From NCBI GenBank assembly GCA_016098155.1, contig JAAAJB010000492.1:1-27049 (forward strand): a stretch of DNA of 27,049 nt. Direction: 5' to 3'. Shown here piece after piece: positions 1 through 10,068 of this stretch; position 1 is the stretch's first letter; every line of letters begins with the position of its first letter. The notes under the pieces were generated by a model. That model saw only the letters and a program-made list of their open reading frames with translations. It had not been told where the DNA came from and ran no database searches. Made by a program: the position numbers and the translations under genes. The stretch is from Actinomortierella ambigua. Its lineage: Eukaryota; Mortierellomycota; Mortierellomycetes; Mortierellales; Mortierellaceae.

Positions 1-54
1 TACCGAGCAATGCTCCAAGCATGAGGCCACCGAGGCCAGCACCGACTATCCAAC

Positions 55-109
<55 letters not shown>

Positions 110-198
110 AAGGATCCGTTAATGCTCGAGTTTATTGGAAACGCCCCAAAAGGTTCGTATCACATATAAAGAGTAGGCCTACCAATGATGACATGCAT
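1..198 (-). CDS. FAD-dependent monooxygenase, N-terminal part (runs off the left edge)
   Basis: Only the first two exons are visible. Exon 1 is 183-198 (start codon at 198) and exon 2 begins at 45 and leaves the window at 1. Joined, they read MHVIIVGAGLGGLMLGALL, the first strand and GxGxxG dinucleotide-binding loop of class A flavoprotein monooxygenases, which bind FAD and hydroxylate or epoxidise organic substrates with NAD(P)H and O2. The donor is GTAGGC at 182 and the acceptor is TAG at 46-48. The 137-bp intron carries a (GA)25 microsatellite. The complete neighbour at 1180-3444 has a first exon of the same 16-nt length and the same intron phase, so the two are tandem paralogs. The substrate cannot be inferred. 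I am sure of the fold; the model downstream of position 1 is unseen. Confidence 0.8.
57..106. repeat. (GA)25 microsatellite inside monooxygenase intron 1
   Basis: An uninterrupted run of about 25 GA units, followed by an imperfect purine stretch. It lies inside the first intron of the left-edge monooxygenase gene. On the transcribed strand it is a CT-rich tract ending a few bases before the 3' splice site, so it may act as the polypyrimidine tract. Confidence 0.95.
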
Positions 199-675
199 AA
201 TGGACAACTTTTGAATGGGAAGATGGAATGAGGATGAGAAAGTAATCTCCTTTTCCTTGCCAGCAGCCATTTTTTTCCCAGGCTACAGGGGGTGAAGGGA
301 GAAAAGTACTGTGCCCAGCTTCCTCAGCCATACACTGAAACAGGGTGTAACATTTACTTGCGAGGACTACACAGTCCAGGCCTTCACACCGCCAGGCCTG
401 GTTTGGCGACGGCAGACGTTTGAGCGCGTTCGCGACATGCGGCCCAGAAACATTTCGTTCCCAAGAAGGCGGAGTCCGAAGGAACTTTCGAATGGCGATG
501 GACCTGGCTTTTCTCTGCCTTCGTTCATGCAGGCGCTGCCCGCTTTATTCCTCGGCAGACTCCGTCGTGAGATAAAAGCCTTCTCCCAGGGTAGTTTCAC
601 CTTCCAGGCGTTACTGCATAGCATCCCGTTCGAGTCACCCTCCCCTCCCAAAAAAACCTCCGAAGGATCGAGCAG

Positions 676-710
676 GGCAAAGACTCCACAGCGAGTTAGG
701 CTGAAGAGCA
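676..710. repeat. Imperfect direct repeat, copy 1 (partner at 864-898)
   Basis: The 15-mer GGCAAAGACTCCACA at 676-690 recurs at 864-878. TGAAGAGCA at 702-710 recurs at 890-898. Both matches have the same 188-bp offset, so the two segments are colinear copies with diverged bases between. The minus-strand translations of the copies share RCGVFAL. The origin is unknown. Confidence 0.8.
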
Positions 711-863
711 GGGCCGATTCGTTGTGAGGTCTTTGTCAAGCTGGATGCTCGATTACGGTGGCAACAAAGTATTATGTACAGAGAGAGACAGAACGGAAGA
801 GGCAAGGGAGTCCATGAACCATGCTATGTGGTGCCATGCCGCACCATCAAAAAAAAAAGTCAA

Positions 864-898
864 GGCAAAGACTCCACAACGAACTGAAGTGAAGAGCA
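864..898. repeat. Imperfect direct repeat, copy 2 (partner at 676-710)
   Basis: Second copy of the 188-bp-spaced repeat. It is preceded by a short A-run at 849-858. In the minus-strand reading the copy continues into a phenylalanine-rich stretch, which copy 1 lacks. Confidence 0.8.
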
Positions 899-1179
899 AG
901 GGAACGAGTTGGCGAAGGACGTTCGAAATGTCATGAAAGAGCCCCTCTGTACTGGACGCCATCAATGTACGCCACCTGCAGCAAGAGTTGCCTTCTTCGA
1001 TGCACGATGAGCTGTACGCATAAGCACCAATGACCTCACAGATAAAAGAACAACTAAGGGCTCAAGGGATGCCCTAGCGAATGATTTTAGCTAGCCTACA
1101 ATATTGGCATATTGTAGTTCAATTAGGAACAGTTTATGACCGTCGTAAAAGTCCACTACTGTATAAAGATTATTTGATT

Positions 1180-3444
1180 TCACAAGACGACTGGTGCAAG
1201 CGTTGTGCGCAGATGGTCATAGTTTCTCAAAGGCAATGGTTCGACTTGTCCTTCCGATTTGATCAAAGGCAGGAACACGCACTGTGGTCTATTTTTTTGG
1301 ACACACGTGTTAGTTCAGTAACACTGATTTGTAACAGCCATCTGCTCTCTACAGCGAAACCATTCCCTACCTGGTAGCGTAAAGTCGATCCAGCTGAGAA
1401 GTAACAATGCTCCGAGGTAGAATTCTCATTACGAAGCGAAGAAGGTCACCTTTGGTGTTCTAAGAGTCGTGATTCATCAAACGACTGTGATTAATTGCAC
1501 GAACAGGCGAACGTCCGAGACCAACGTCTTTTCTTCTTCCTCTTCTTTATTGGCTTACCTTTTTGAAGAACATCGCAAAATTGCGGCTTACTTTGTAGGA
1601 GTTGAGTGCCAGCGGGAACCTTTCTTCATAATAAGCTTCAAGACATCTTCGAACATCGTCGATATGTGTGGTAGGGCATGCTTCCAGAACGTTGGCCAGA
1701 ACGACAGCATCCTGTATAGCACTCACAGCTCCCTGACCTAGGATCGGGAGTTAGTATCATCGACAAAGACGGCAACAGGTTCTGTCCATATGGAGCACAC
1801 GTCTAGCGAACGACAACATACCTGCAGCAGGAAAGAATTTGTGGCAAGCATCTCCAAGGAGGGCAACCCTTCCATACGTCCACGTTTTATATATTTTCTC
1901 CCTGTGTGCATAGGTGTCCGATTGAACAAAAAAAAAAAAATAAGCATCAGAGAGCATTATCAATAAAATAATTTGCTCGTCACCCAATGGCAAATCTTAA
2001 AGGCAATCATACTCAAGCATAACCTTGGAAATCCCCGTCTTTGGAGTGTTGTCAATAAAGTATCCCAGCGTATGGCCAAACGGAGAAGGAAGATCACGGA
2101 CAGTGGTTGCCATCGTCTCCGCATCCTCGCTGCCCCACTCGCTACTTCTGAAACGTTCCTCAGAGCGTGTCTTGAAACTACCTGCGTGCTGCAACACAAG
2201 CCAGGCGACAGAGCCATCGGGTTGGGAGAAACACGATGACTACCACAAATTCAAAAGAGACATGCTGGATTAGTTCCTCGTCCTCCATAGTGTATTTCAT
2301 CGAATGTCGGCGGCGACTGGCTTACAGAATACGGATGACCTTTATAAATCATCCCATCAGCGCGACATTCCCCTTCAACGACTTCAAATGTGCCTGGCGG
2401 CATCGGACGAGTAACGCCCACCAGACAGAGTGTGTTGAAAGGTGGATCCGAGGCGTCTTCCTCAGGGAGCAGGCCCTTCTCCATCATCTGGGTAAACATG
2501 TTCTGTCGAACCGACGAGTACGCTCCATCTGCACCGATTAGGACATCGGCGTGGAGGTGTTCCCCTGCAGAAAAGTCAACAAACAAGACAGAGGGTAGGT
2601 TTAGTATTGTCGCTTGTCTCATATATACAAGCCAAGAAATATATCAAGTGGATCATACCATCGCTGCAGCGTGCCATCACTCCTTGGGAATTTTGCTGAA
2701 TGCTTAGGACTTTTTTGCCATATGCAATCTTCTCCTTGGGAATGAGCTTGCACATAATCTCGTACAGTCTTGGGCGTGTAATGATATAGCTGTAGTCTCC
2801 ATATCTTTCAGTGAAAACGCAGAAGAAACGTTGGTGTCAAAAAAAAAAAAAAAAAACGAAGTGCTCTACAGCTGGTTCTCATTTTCATATCGTCATATTA
2901 ATTTTGGTAGCAGAAGAACGTACCTCTCCTTTGATGTTGAATAGTCGTCTACCTGGTCGCGAGAGAAAAATCCTCCAGTGGGATAGGTCCGATTGGTCCC
3001 CCTTTTGATCGGTTGCGAGTTTTGGACAATCTCTTGAAAGACCCCGAGCTGTTTCAGCACAGGGTGAATGTTCACTGAGATGCCCATTGCACTTCCTACA
3101 TAACGGTGGTTCGCCGCCGGTGTTTGAGCGGGCGTTGTAGATTTGCCATGCGTTAGTGCCGTCGCAGACACAGACAAGCAAAGGCAGTAGGCACAAACGA
3201 TTCATGACCACTCACCAAGGGGCTTGACATCCTGGGCTCGCTCTATAACAAGATAGGAAATTCCTGCCTTCTCAAGCACAGCAGCAAGCGTAATGCCGCC
3301 GAGACCTGCTCCAGCTGCAACATCCTCCCATAATCGGAATGATAAGTAATAGAAAATGGTACGCGACTACGACTTTCAATTATGTAGAAGGAACAGAGTG
3401 TGCAATATGTTAAACAGAATTGCCTTACCAATGAGCACATGCAT
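1180..3444 (-). CDS. FAD-dependent (class A) monooxygenase, 452 aa, 10 exons
   Basis: Exons, in transcript order: 3429-3444, 3216-3314, 2924-3098, 2659-2804, 2326-2564, 2013-2239, 1822-1901, 1559-1737, 1371-1459, 1180-1288. They total 1359 nt, and every junction keeps phase with GT-AG borders. The product opens MHVLIAGAGLGG, the FAD-binding GxGxxG (residues 7-12). It has GADGAYSSVR (DG motif, about 156-165) and LLGDACHKFFPAAGQGA (GD motif, about 315-331), in the order expected of p-hydroxybenzoate-hydroxylase-like flavoproteins. Length matches single-domain family members. The start at 3444 has a CCACC context and gives the tiny first exon that the left-edge paralog repeats. The substrate is unknown. 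The two-gene array suggests local duplication. No membrane segment or signal peptide is evident beyond the hydrophobic Rossmann strand. The ends of exons 9 and 10 rest on splice consensus and frame alone. Confidence 0.88.
2839..2856. repeat. Poly(A)18 (poly-T on gene strand) in monooxygenase intron 3
   Basis: A homopolymer run inside the 2805-2923 intron. On the transcribed strand it is poly-T about 30 nt before the 3' splice site. Similar runs sit in the 1902-2012 intron of the same gene and in the 5547-5646 intron of the peptidase gene. Confidence 0.9.
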
Positions 3445-4111
3445 GGTGGATGGGATGATGAGAATGGAGAAGTTGCAGATTCCCAAGAATTAGAGGTGCC
3501 CAGACCTTTTAGGGTAAAGTTCTGTCGTACAAGCGGGTAAGCTTAGATTGGTTTCTCTTATCCGATCCCCCGCTACAACACGGCATTACACAGGACGACT
3601 GTGTACATCACTATCATTTCACTTAAAGAGTAGGTGTTGACAGGTTGTGCGACACGACGGACGCAAGTAGCCAACATGAGGGACGTTTGGCTTCGTCGGC
3701 CTGTCCAGTAGGCAATGTGGGCTCAAATTTTTCGCGTCAACCGGGAGCCAGAACAAATATTCCGCCATGGGTGATGTCGCATTGTTTCGTTTCGCCTCTC
3801 AACTCCTTCACGTGTTCAACCCTAACGCAGCAGTGCAATCTTCAGCCCGCTTTGCAGAACCATGGAGCTCGAGCCAGTGGGAACAATTGGTAGCTCGCTT
3901 CACAGAGCTGTTTTGATCATTGCTCTTCTGGTGGATTACATCGCACAGAGTCGCTGGGGCAGGACCCACGGTATGTTCGCGGCAACATCCTCTACATGTT
4001 GGCATTCGACATGACTGTTGATTTAAGAACAGGGGATATGTGCATGCGAGAAGTTTGGCGGGTTGTTTATATCACACGTGAACTCTAGCAAATGGACTAC
4101 TGGTGCAGCGT
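3445..4111. other. Intergenic: monooxygenase promoter and M64 peptidase 3' UTR
   Basis: 667 bp between two minus-strand genes. It should contain the promoter of the 1180-3444 monooxygenase near its left side and the 3' UTR of the peptidase at its right side. A CACGTG palindrome lies at 4075-4080, in the presumed 3' UTR. I see no credible gene, RNA gene or repeat here. Confidence 0.5.
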
Positions 4112-6502
4112 CTACTCGCAGTTGATTCTTGAGACGGAGAAGAACTTTGAAGCCTTGAGCAAGCCTTGGGGGTCCTTGCGTACCTCCAAGGTCTTGAACT
4201 CGGCCCGAATCTCCCAGAGACCTTCCTTGACATTAGTGAGCGAAATCTTGTCGTCATACTCCGGCTGATGGGTACTATTGAGGTACCAGCGAACCTCATA
4301 GCGTTCATCACGACCGCGATTCGACTGATTCTCGCGAAACTGGCCAAGTGGGACAAGATCGGCCTTGATGTTGAAGGTGTAGCTGTCGAGCTCGTCCTTC
4401 TCACATTTCACACGGACGTCGTCCAAAAGACTCATCTTGTTCAGCAGCTTGAGCCACAGTCCTTCTTGGCAGACAGAGCACAAATGCACAGACGTCATGT
4501 TGCGCATCAAGCATTGCTCGTTGGATGGGCGCCAGGTTCGTCGCTTGCGGATGTCGTAAGTTGGATAGGCCGAGATAACCGAGTTGTCAAAGCGATAGCG
4601 GTCTTCACCAGCAAACTCGTGTAAAGTGACCGAGCACAGCTGACGGATGGGACGATCCTTTTCTTCATCTGGAGTACGCCCGTCATAGGCACGGCCTTGT
4701 CTGAACTCGAGTTCGTGTGGACCTGCACTGAATCCCTTGTCGCCAAACCACTCGGAAAAGTCGCGGTCCATTCCGCCAGGGGACTTCCAGTCCAGTCGTT
4801 CGCCATCTAGGTAGACCTCCATAGAGTCATCCTGGTCCACCCCCGAATGACTAATCTTGAGCGACCAACGCTGCCACTGGCCATCCGAGTCAAACTTGAC
4901 CTTGTATGGTCCATTGGCAAGGTTGTACCACGCGTAGTCTTGGGCACGAATGACGTTTTGTTCTTCCCGGGGTTCTGCATCAGTGAGCCAGTGCTTCCAC
5001 TTGGGGTTGCTCCAGCTCCAACGTTCTGCATTGACACCAGAGTACACTTGTCCTCCGTCGTACTCTTCACCAGCCTCACCCATACTATGGAACATTTCAT
5101 GGCGCAGCACGACGGTACCAGACTTGTTGGAGCTAGTGGAGATGACAAACTCGCCTCCCAGACCACCATCTATGGAGAAGGGGCAGGACAGGGTGAAAGA
5201 CAGTCGACAAAGTTCATTTGGAGTCAGCGTTCACTCTGAGACTCTGCTGTAATAGGCGTGCATGACACCAGGGCATAGTCATTCTCCGCTCACTTACAGT
5301 AAGGGTCATTGGCGATCAAGCTGGGAAAGTCGCAGGCATAGGGGCCTGTGAGCTTGCAGGCCTTGCGAGCAGCGCGGGGATCCGCAGTGTAGACACCGCG
5401 GAGTTCAGTGCCATCACGATACAGCTTGAAGGCTGTGTCCTTCCATCGGCCGTTGACGCCGATGCCGCTCTCGCGCGATTCTTTGTAAACTGCCCAGACG
5501 TTGAACAAAGGCAAAACGGACCGAAACGTCTCGCCAACAAACATTTCTGGAGGGCGATGTGTTAGCAATGACACGTCGACCGAAGCAGGCCAGCATATGA
5601 AGAGGGCGGTGCAAAAAAAAAAAAAAAAAAAGTGAAGCCAACTTACCATCAACAAGGCGCTGCATGTCACCAAAGAACTTTTCGCGCTCGCTGGCAGTAT
5701 AGCCATCGCCCATCAGGACCATGTCAATACGGTTCTTTGGATGACCAGAGTGTACCAATTGGCGCTGCAAGACAGTTAGACATGAAAATAGTGAGCAAGA
5801 AGATAGCCAATGAGTTAGTGGATGCGACTATGGGGCGTTTTGCATAGGAGGATAGAATGCAGCCAGGCTTAATTATCATACCACTTCATCCTGCGGCTCA
5901 CCGTCCACCTGGCGAGGGTCGTCCATGTTGAACTGGTGCTCATCGCTGGCAAGAGACCCGAAAGGATCATGGGAGTCGAGCCGGAGCTTGCCAGGGCTAT
6001 CAGCTCCGTAGGACTCCTTGATAGAGAGTTTATGTGGCACTCCAGCCCATGGGACCACATTACACTCTTTGCTTAACATCTCCTGCTCTCCTTGGAGGTA
6101 CTCCTTCTCATCGTTGTCAGAGGCTGGCACAACTCCGACAAATTCCAGGATTTCGTCAGCAGCAAGCTTCTCGGTTTCGACACGTCCATCGTGGATGCCA
6201 GGGTCCTGTCGCTGGCGGACGGTCATTTCATATGCTCGCGAGCGCAGAGATTCTTTAGCTGCATTGGAGGCGGCGTGGAGAGTGCGGGGTATCTGAGCGA
6301 CGTTGCGATCGAGGAGGACACATGTTCGCTCACCGTGTTGGTTCACAGAGCGACGCACCAAAGTGGAGAAGGCAGACAGGGCCACCTCATGGTTGGTAGG
6401 TGCGACGTCAGGAAGCGACGAGTAAGAGGTTGGTGCTGAGACAGCGGCGGCTGCGGTTGTCACGAGGGTCAATGCACCGACAATGAGGAGGCAGGTGCGC
6501 AT
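4112..6502 (-). CDS. Secreted zinc metallopeptidase, M64 (IgA peptidase-like) family, 681 aa
   Basis: Exons 5882-6502, 5647-5764, 5298-5546 and 4112-5169 join in frame (2046 nt). The N-terminus (MRTCLLIVGALTLVTTAAAA) is a typical signal peptide, so the enzyme should enter the secretory pathway. Residues about 218-246 contain NRIDMVLMGDGYTASEREKF, a hallmark of M64 peptidases. Further hallmarks are LPLFNVWAVYKESRESGIGV, GTELRGVY, and CDFPSLIANDPY. The catalytic HExxH is H353-E-M-F-H357 within LRHEMFHSMGEAGEEYDGG; the conserved acidic EEY follows. The C-terminal half is a beta-rich accessory region with a cysteine cluster around CLMRNM and CSVCQEGLW. M64 was first described for a bacterial IgA-cleaving enzyme; fungal members are uncharacterised, so I infer extracellular protein degradation only. 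The start at 6502 is the first ATG before the signal peptide. Intron 2 holds a 19-nt poly-T run on the gene strand. Confidence 0.9.
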
Positions 6503-7200
6503 GACGAGAATGAGATGAAGAAGGTGAACTAGTAGTGTTTTCGAGGCGTGTGAACTGTGTGCATTAAGAAGGTGTGTGCGAGTGACAAAAGGGCAGAAGC
6601 GTTGAGCTTCTATTACGATGAGTTTTCTATACCTTTTTTGGGCAGGTCAATCATCTCACCAACAGAATGGTGGCGTTAATTCCCCTCGATATCATCCGTT
6701 ATCATTTGTTGATCAGACAAGGGGGCAAGGCGTACAAGACTACGTACAACACGCGTTGGTAGGGATAGCAAGGAGTAAGGCTAGTCCAGGGTTCGCAAAG
6801 AAAAGGAGGAAGGGCGGTGCATGGTCCAGCGTTCAGTTGTCCCTTAAGAATGAGCGATTTTTTTTGTTTGTTGTCAGTCGCTTCTGCTGTGTGAGCGCAT
6901 GCATTATCCATCTCCTACGTACAATTCCCTCTCCTAAATCTCCTTCACCATAGTAGTCTCTCCTTGTCCACTCTGCTGGAAAAAGAGCGCAAGCAGAGTG
7001 CCACCCTCCCCCCCCCCCAAAGAGAGCACAGCCATAGATGCTCTCTTTTTACCTCATTAATTCATTCTACATTCATCCCCTCTCTTCTCAGACCTCGCCG
7101 ACTGATCGCATTTGCATGTCTTGAACACGACTTACACACTCCACATTGTCTTAGTTTCTCACTCCATTCTTCCTCGCTTTCACCTGCCACCGTCGATATC
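6503..7200. other. Divergent promoter region: M64 peptidase / potassium channel
   Basis: 698 bp between two divergent start codons. The part nearest the channel is CT-rich on the plus strand (about 6950-7200), which fits a fungal 5' leader. It includes a C10 run near 7010. No coding exon or RNA gene is recognisable. Confidence 0.55.
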
Positions 7201-10029
7201 ATGGAGCCCTCGTTCCCTGCTGCCTATGGTGCCGTTGAGCAACCTCGACGAGCCTCCCCACAACGACAACAGCGACGCACGACCCTACCTTCCATTCACT
7301 CTCCCGGATCTAGCAGGGCGGCGGCTCCTGACGAGAGGTCCTGGTTGCTCGGTAATCGCACCAGCGCCAGTTTTGTAGGCGATGCTGTTCTCCCTTCGCG
7401 CCTCTCTTCCTCGGTGGGTTCGGCCTCACAGTATCAGCCCGTAGCGGCCTTTGGTCGGCGTGCCACGATCAAGGCCGCACCAAATGTCAAAATTGCCGAT
7501 GTTCCTGGACAAACAAAGTAATACACCGGAGAAGACGAGCCCCTCACCCTTCGCCAACGGAATTGCCACCAATTTCGGCCTAACACTCCCTCCCTCCATC
7601 TTATCATAGAGATCCTCTTGATCCCTTGAACCGTGCCGCATCAATAGCCCGTGCTGAGTAAGGCCTCCGCCTCCTGTGTTCTTTTTTGCATCTTATCTGG
7701 GTGTTGATATCCACCATGGTCATTATTCTTCGCAACCAACTTTGTCTCAACAAAAACACATCGTGTGTGCTCTCTGTTCTGTTGTTTGTTTCGATCAACA
7801 GATTCAAGCGGCAAGACTCCATTGCCAGCACACTCTCCACATCCACCTTTCCTCGCAGTGGCGGCCTTCATACCCAACACCCTAGCGTCAGTGCTCGGCG
7901 GCACGAGCTCCACCGTCAAAATTCGTATGGCAGACCACCTAACAGGTTCGTCGAGGCCATGTACGATCTCAAAGAGCTCACCATGGCGCCTGACTCCTTT
8001 GAGGAGAAGACTCTCTCGACCCTCTTGGTAAGAAGTTGATTTATGTTTTGTTTATTTTGTTGGAGAGTCTCTCGAAGCCCTCCATACCGTTCTCCGCGGG
8101 CTAAGTTGGGCTAAGCTGGTAGACTGGCTCACTGTTGTCGTGCTGGGTTCCCCTGTACCACCACCTCTCACAATGGGGTTCACCGGTCTCGTGCAGGGCT
8201 TTGTTTTAAATTAATCTCTCTTTGAGAGCAAGACAGGTGAAAGTGTGACGGCGATGGCTGACATTTCTGATTGGCTTCTGCCCTCTAGAACGTGTTCAAC
8301 ATATTTGTGGATCTGAGCCTTTGTATTCTATACCTGGTCGAAGCAAGTGACTTTTACCGACCCGAGGGAAAAGAGCATGACATGCGATACATTGACCGTA
8401 CATGGTCCTTCTACCTCGTCTTGGTGACTATTGCCTCCTATAACTTTTTCATCATTCTATGCAGTAAGACGCCTGTCTGGTCTTGAATTGTGGTAGAAGA
8501 AAGTGTATTTTATCTGGTTCCACGAAGACCTGATCTCGGGCCCTTCTTCTCTTTCACCCTCATAGGTATCATATTTGCAGAAGCCAAGTACGAACCAAGA
8601 CTGGAATGTATATGCAGGCCTACGCGCACCCCAAACTGTGAATGACTTATGCCTCTATCACTTTTTTTTTGTCATAGATGGTTAACCATCCGCAGTACTC
8701 GCAACATTGTCTCGACATGTGTGTCGGTGCCTTTTCTTGTCTCACTCTTTCTCCCTGACGGCCACCTCCTCTATAGTACGTCGCTAACTGGATCCATGGA
8801 GGTGTCGTCGTTATCACAGCTACTGATCAGACATACTTACAAGTGGCTTGAATTCATTTATTATCTTAGTACCATACTTTTTGCAAAGCATCGCATTGGT
8901 GTCGCGCGTTCAGCAAGCGCTCAACTTTTATATTGACATGGGCCTCTCGGAGTTACCGATGGACCCTCTCAAGTCTAAGGTTATAACCTTTGCCATGTAC
9001 ATTGTCACCATGATCTACTGTGCCGTGTCAGCGTTCCAAGTGGCCGAGTACGAGCAGCTGGTCGAGTCTGGCGACAACGATTACCTTTTAAAGTTGCTCT
9101 ACTTTGTCCTGATATCCATCAGTACCATTGGTTATGGCGACGTGACACCCAAGAGCCAGCTTGGATATGCGACTGTGATTCTGCTCATCTTAGCGGTCCT
9201 GGGAGTGTTTCCTTGGATGATCTCTGGTATCGTAGATGCTGTCGCTTCGGCCAAAGGTAAACTCTCGTGTTTTTTTCAGACAATGACTGCTATTAGCGAT
9301 GAGAAACTACAGTGAGCGCCAGATTAATCGCCTATATATCCATCAACAATAGCTGGAGAGGGCATCTTCAAGTCTGGCGGTAGTAAATTCATGATTATCT
9401 CTGGGTCGGTGCACTCTGCACAAAAGCTCGCCAATGTCCTTAACGGTTTCTGGTTCACCAACAAGGAGTACTCTCATGCTTCTTTCAAGATCGTCATCTT
9501 GGGATTGAGCGAGCCATCAAAGGAGATTCAAGCGCTTCTTACTTCGGCTCGTTACAAGAATCGAGTTGTCTATTTGAAGGGTACGCCTCTGGAGTCTCGG
9601 GATCTAGAGCGTATCCAAGCCAAGAACGCTGAAGGCATCTTTGTGATTGCCGACCGCAACTCATCTTTCACGCCTCAGGAAGAAGATCGGCACAATACTC
9701 TATCAGCATTGGCGTTTCGCAACGTCAGTGATGCTGGAATCTATACCTACAATCTGCTACCAGAAACGGAGATTCTCCAGCGGAATGCTGCAACCCAAGT
9801 CGTTTGCGCAGACGAGCTACGACAGGTCCTGCTTGGATTCAACTGCCTTCAGCAGGCAACAGCAACCTTGATCCTTAATCTTTTACACCAACACAAACCA
9901 ACAGATAACTTTTCGGAATTCTGGGAGTCAGAGTACGACGACAGCCTGGGCAACGAGCTGTACACGAGCTACCTCAACCCAATCTTTGATGGAAAGTCTT
10001 TTGGATTTGTCTCATGGGTAAGTCGAATC

Positions 10030-10068
<39 letters not shown>

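Larger units (their letters stand above)
199..1179. other. Intergenic region between tandem monooxygenases, with decayed repeat DNA
   Basis: About 980 bp between the start of the left monooxygenase and the stop of the next one. It should hold the promoter of the former and the 3' UTR of the latter. No reading frame here shows a recognisable domain. It contains an imperfect direct repeat (676-710 and 864-898, offset 188 bp). A related short motif occurs near 478-494 and 914-930. On the minus strand the repeat reads LLF..RCGVFAL in both copies. This looks like a degenerate dispersed element rather than a gene. Confidence 0.5.

Noticed and set aside
57..106. Possible CRISPR-like regular array
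   Set aside because: It is a plain dinucleotide repeat with no spacers; the host is eukaryotic.
311..727. 138-codon plus-strand open frame and its minus-strand partner (367-651)
   Set aside because: No recognisable domain on either strand, and the stretch overlaps the decayed repeat, so chance openness is the better reading.
6618..6953. 111-codon open frame in the M64/channel divergent region
   Set aside because: Low-complexity leader-like DNA, no domain, and it lies where both promoters are expected.
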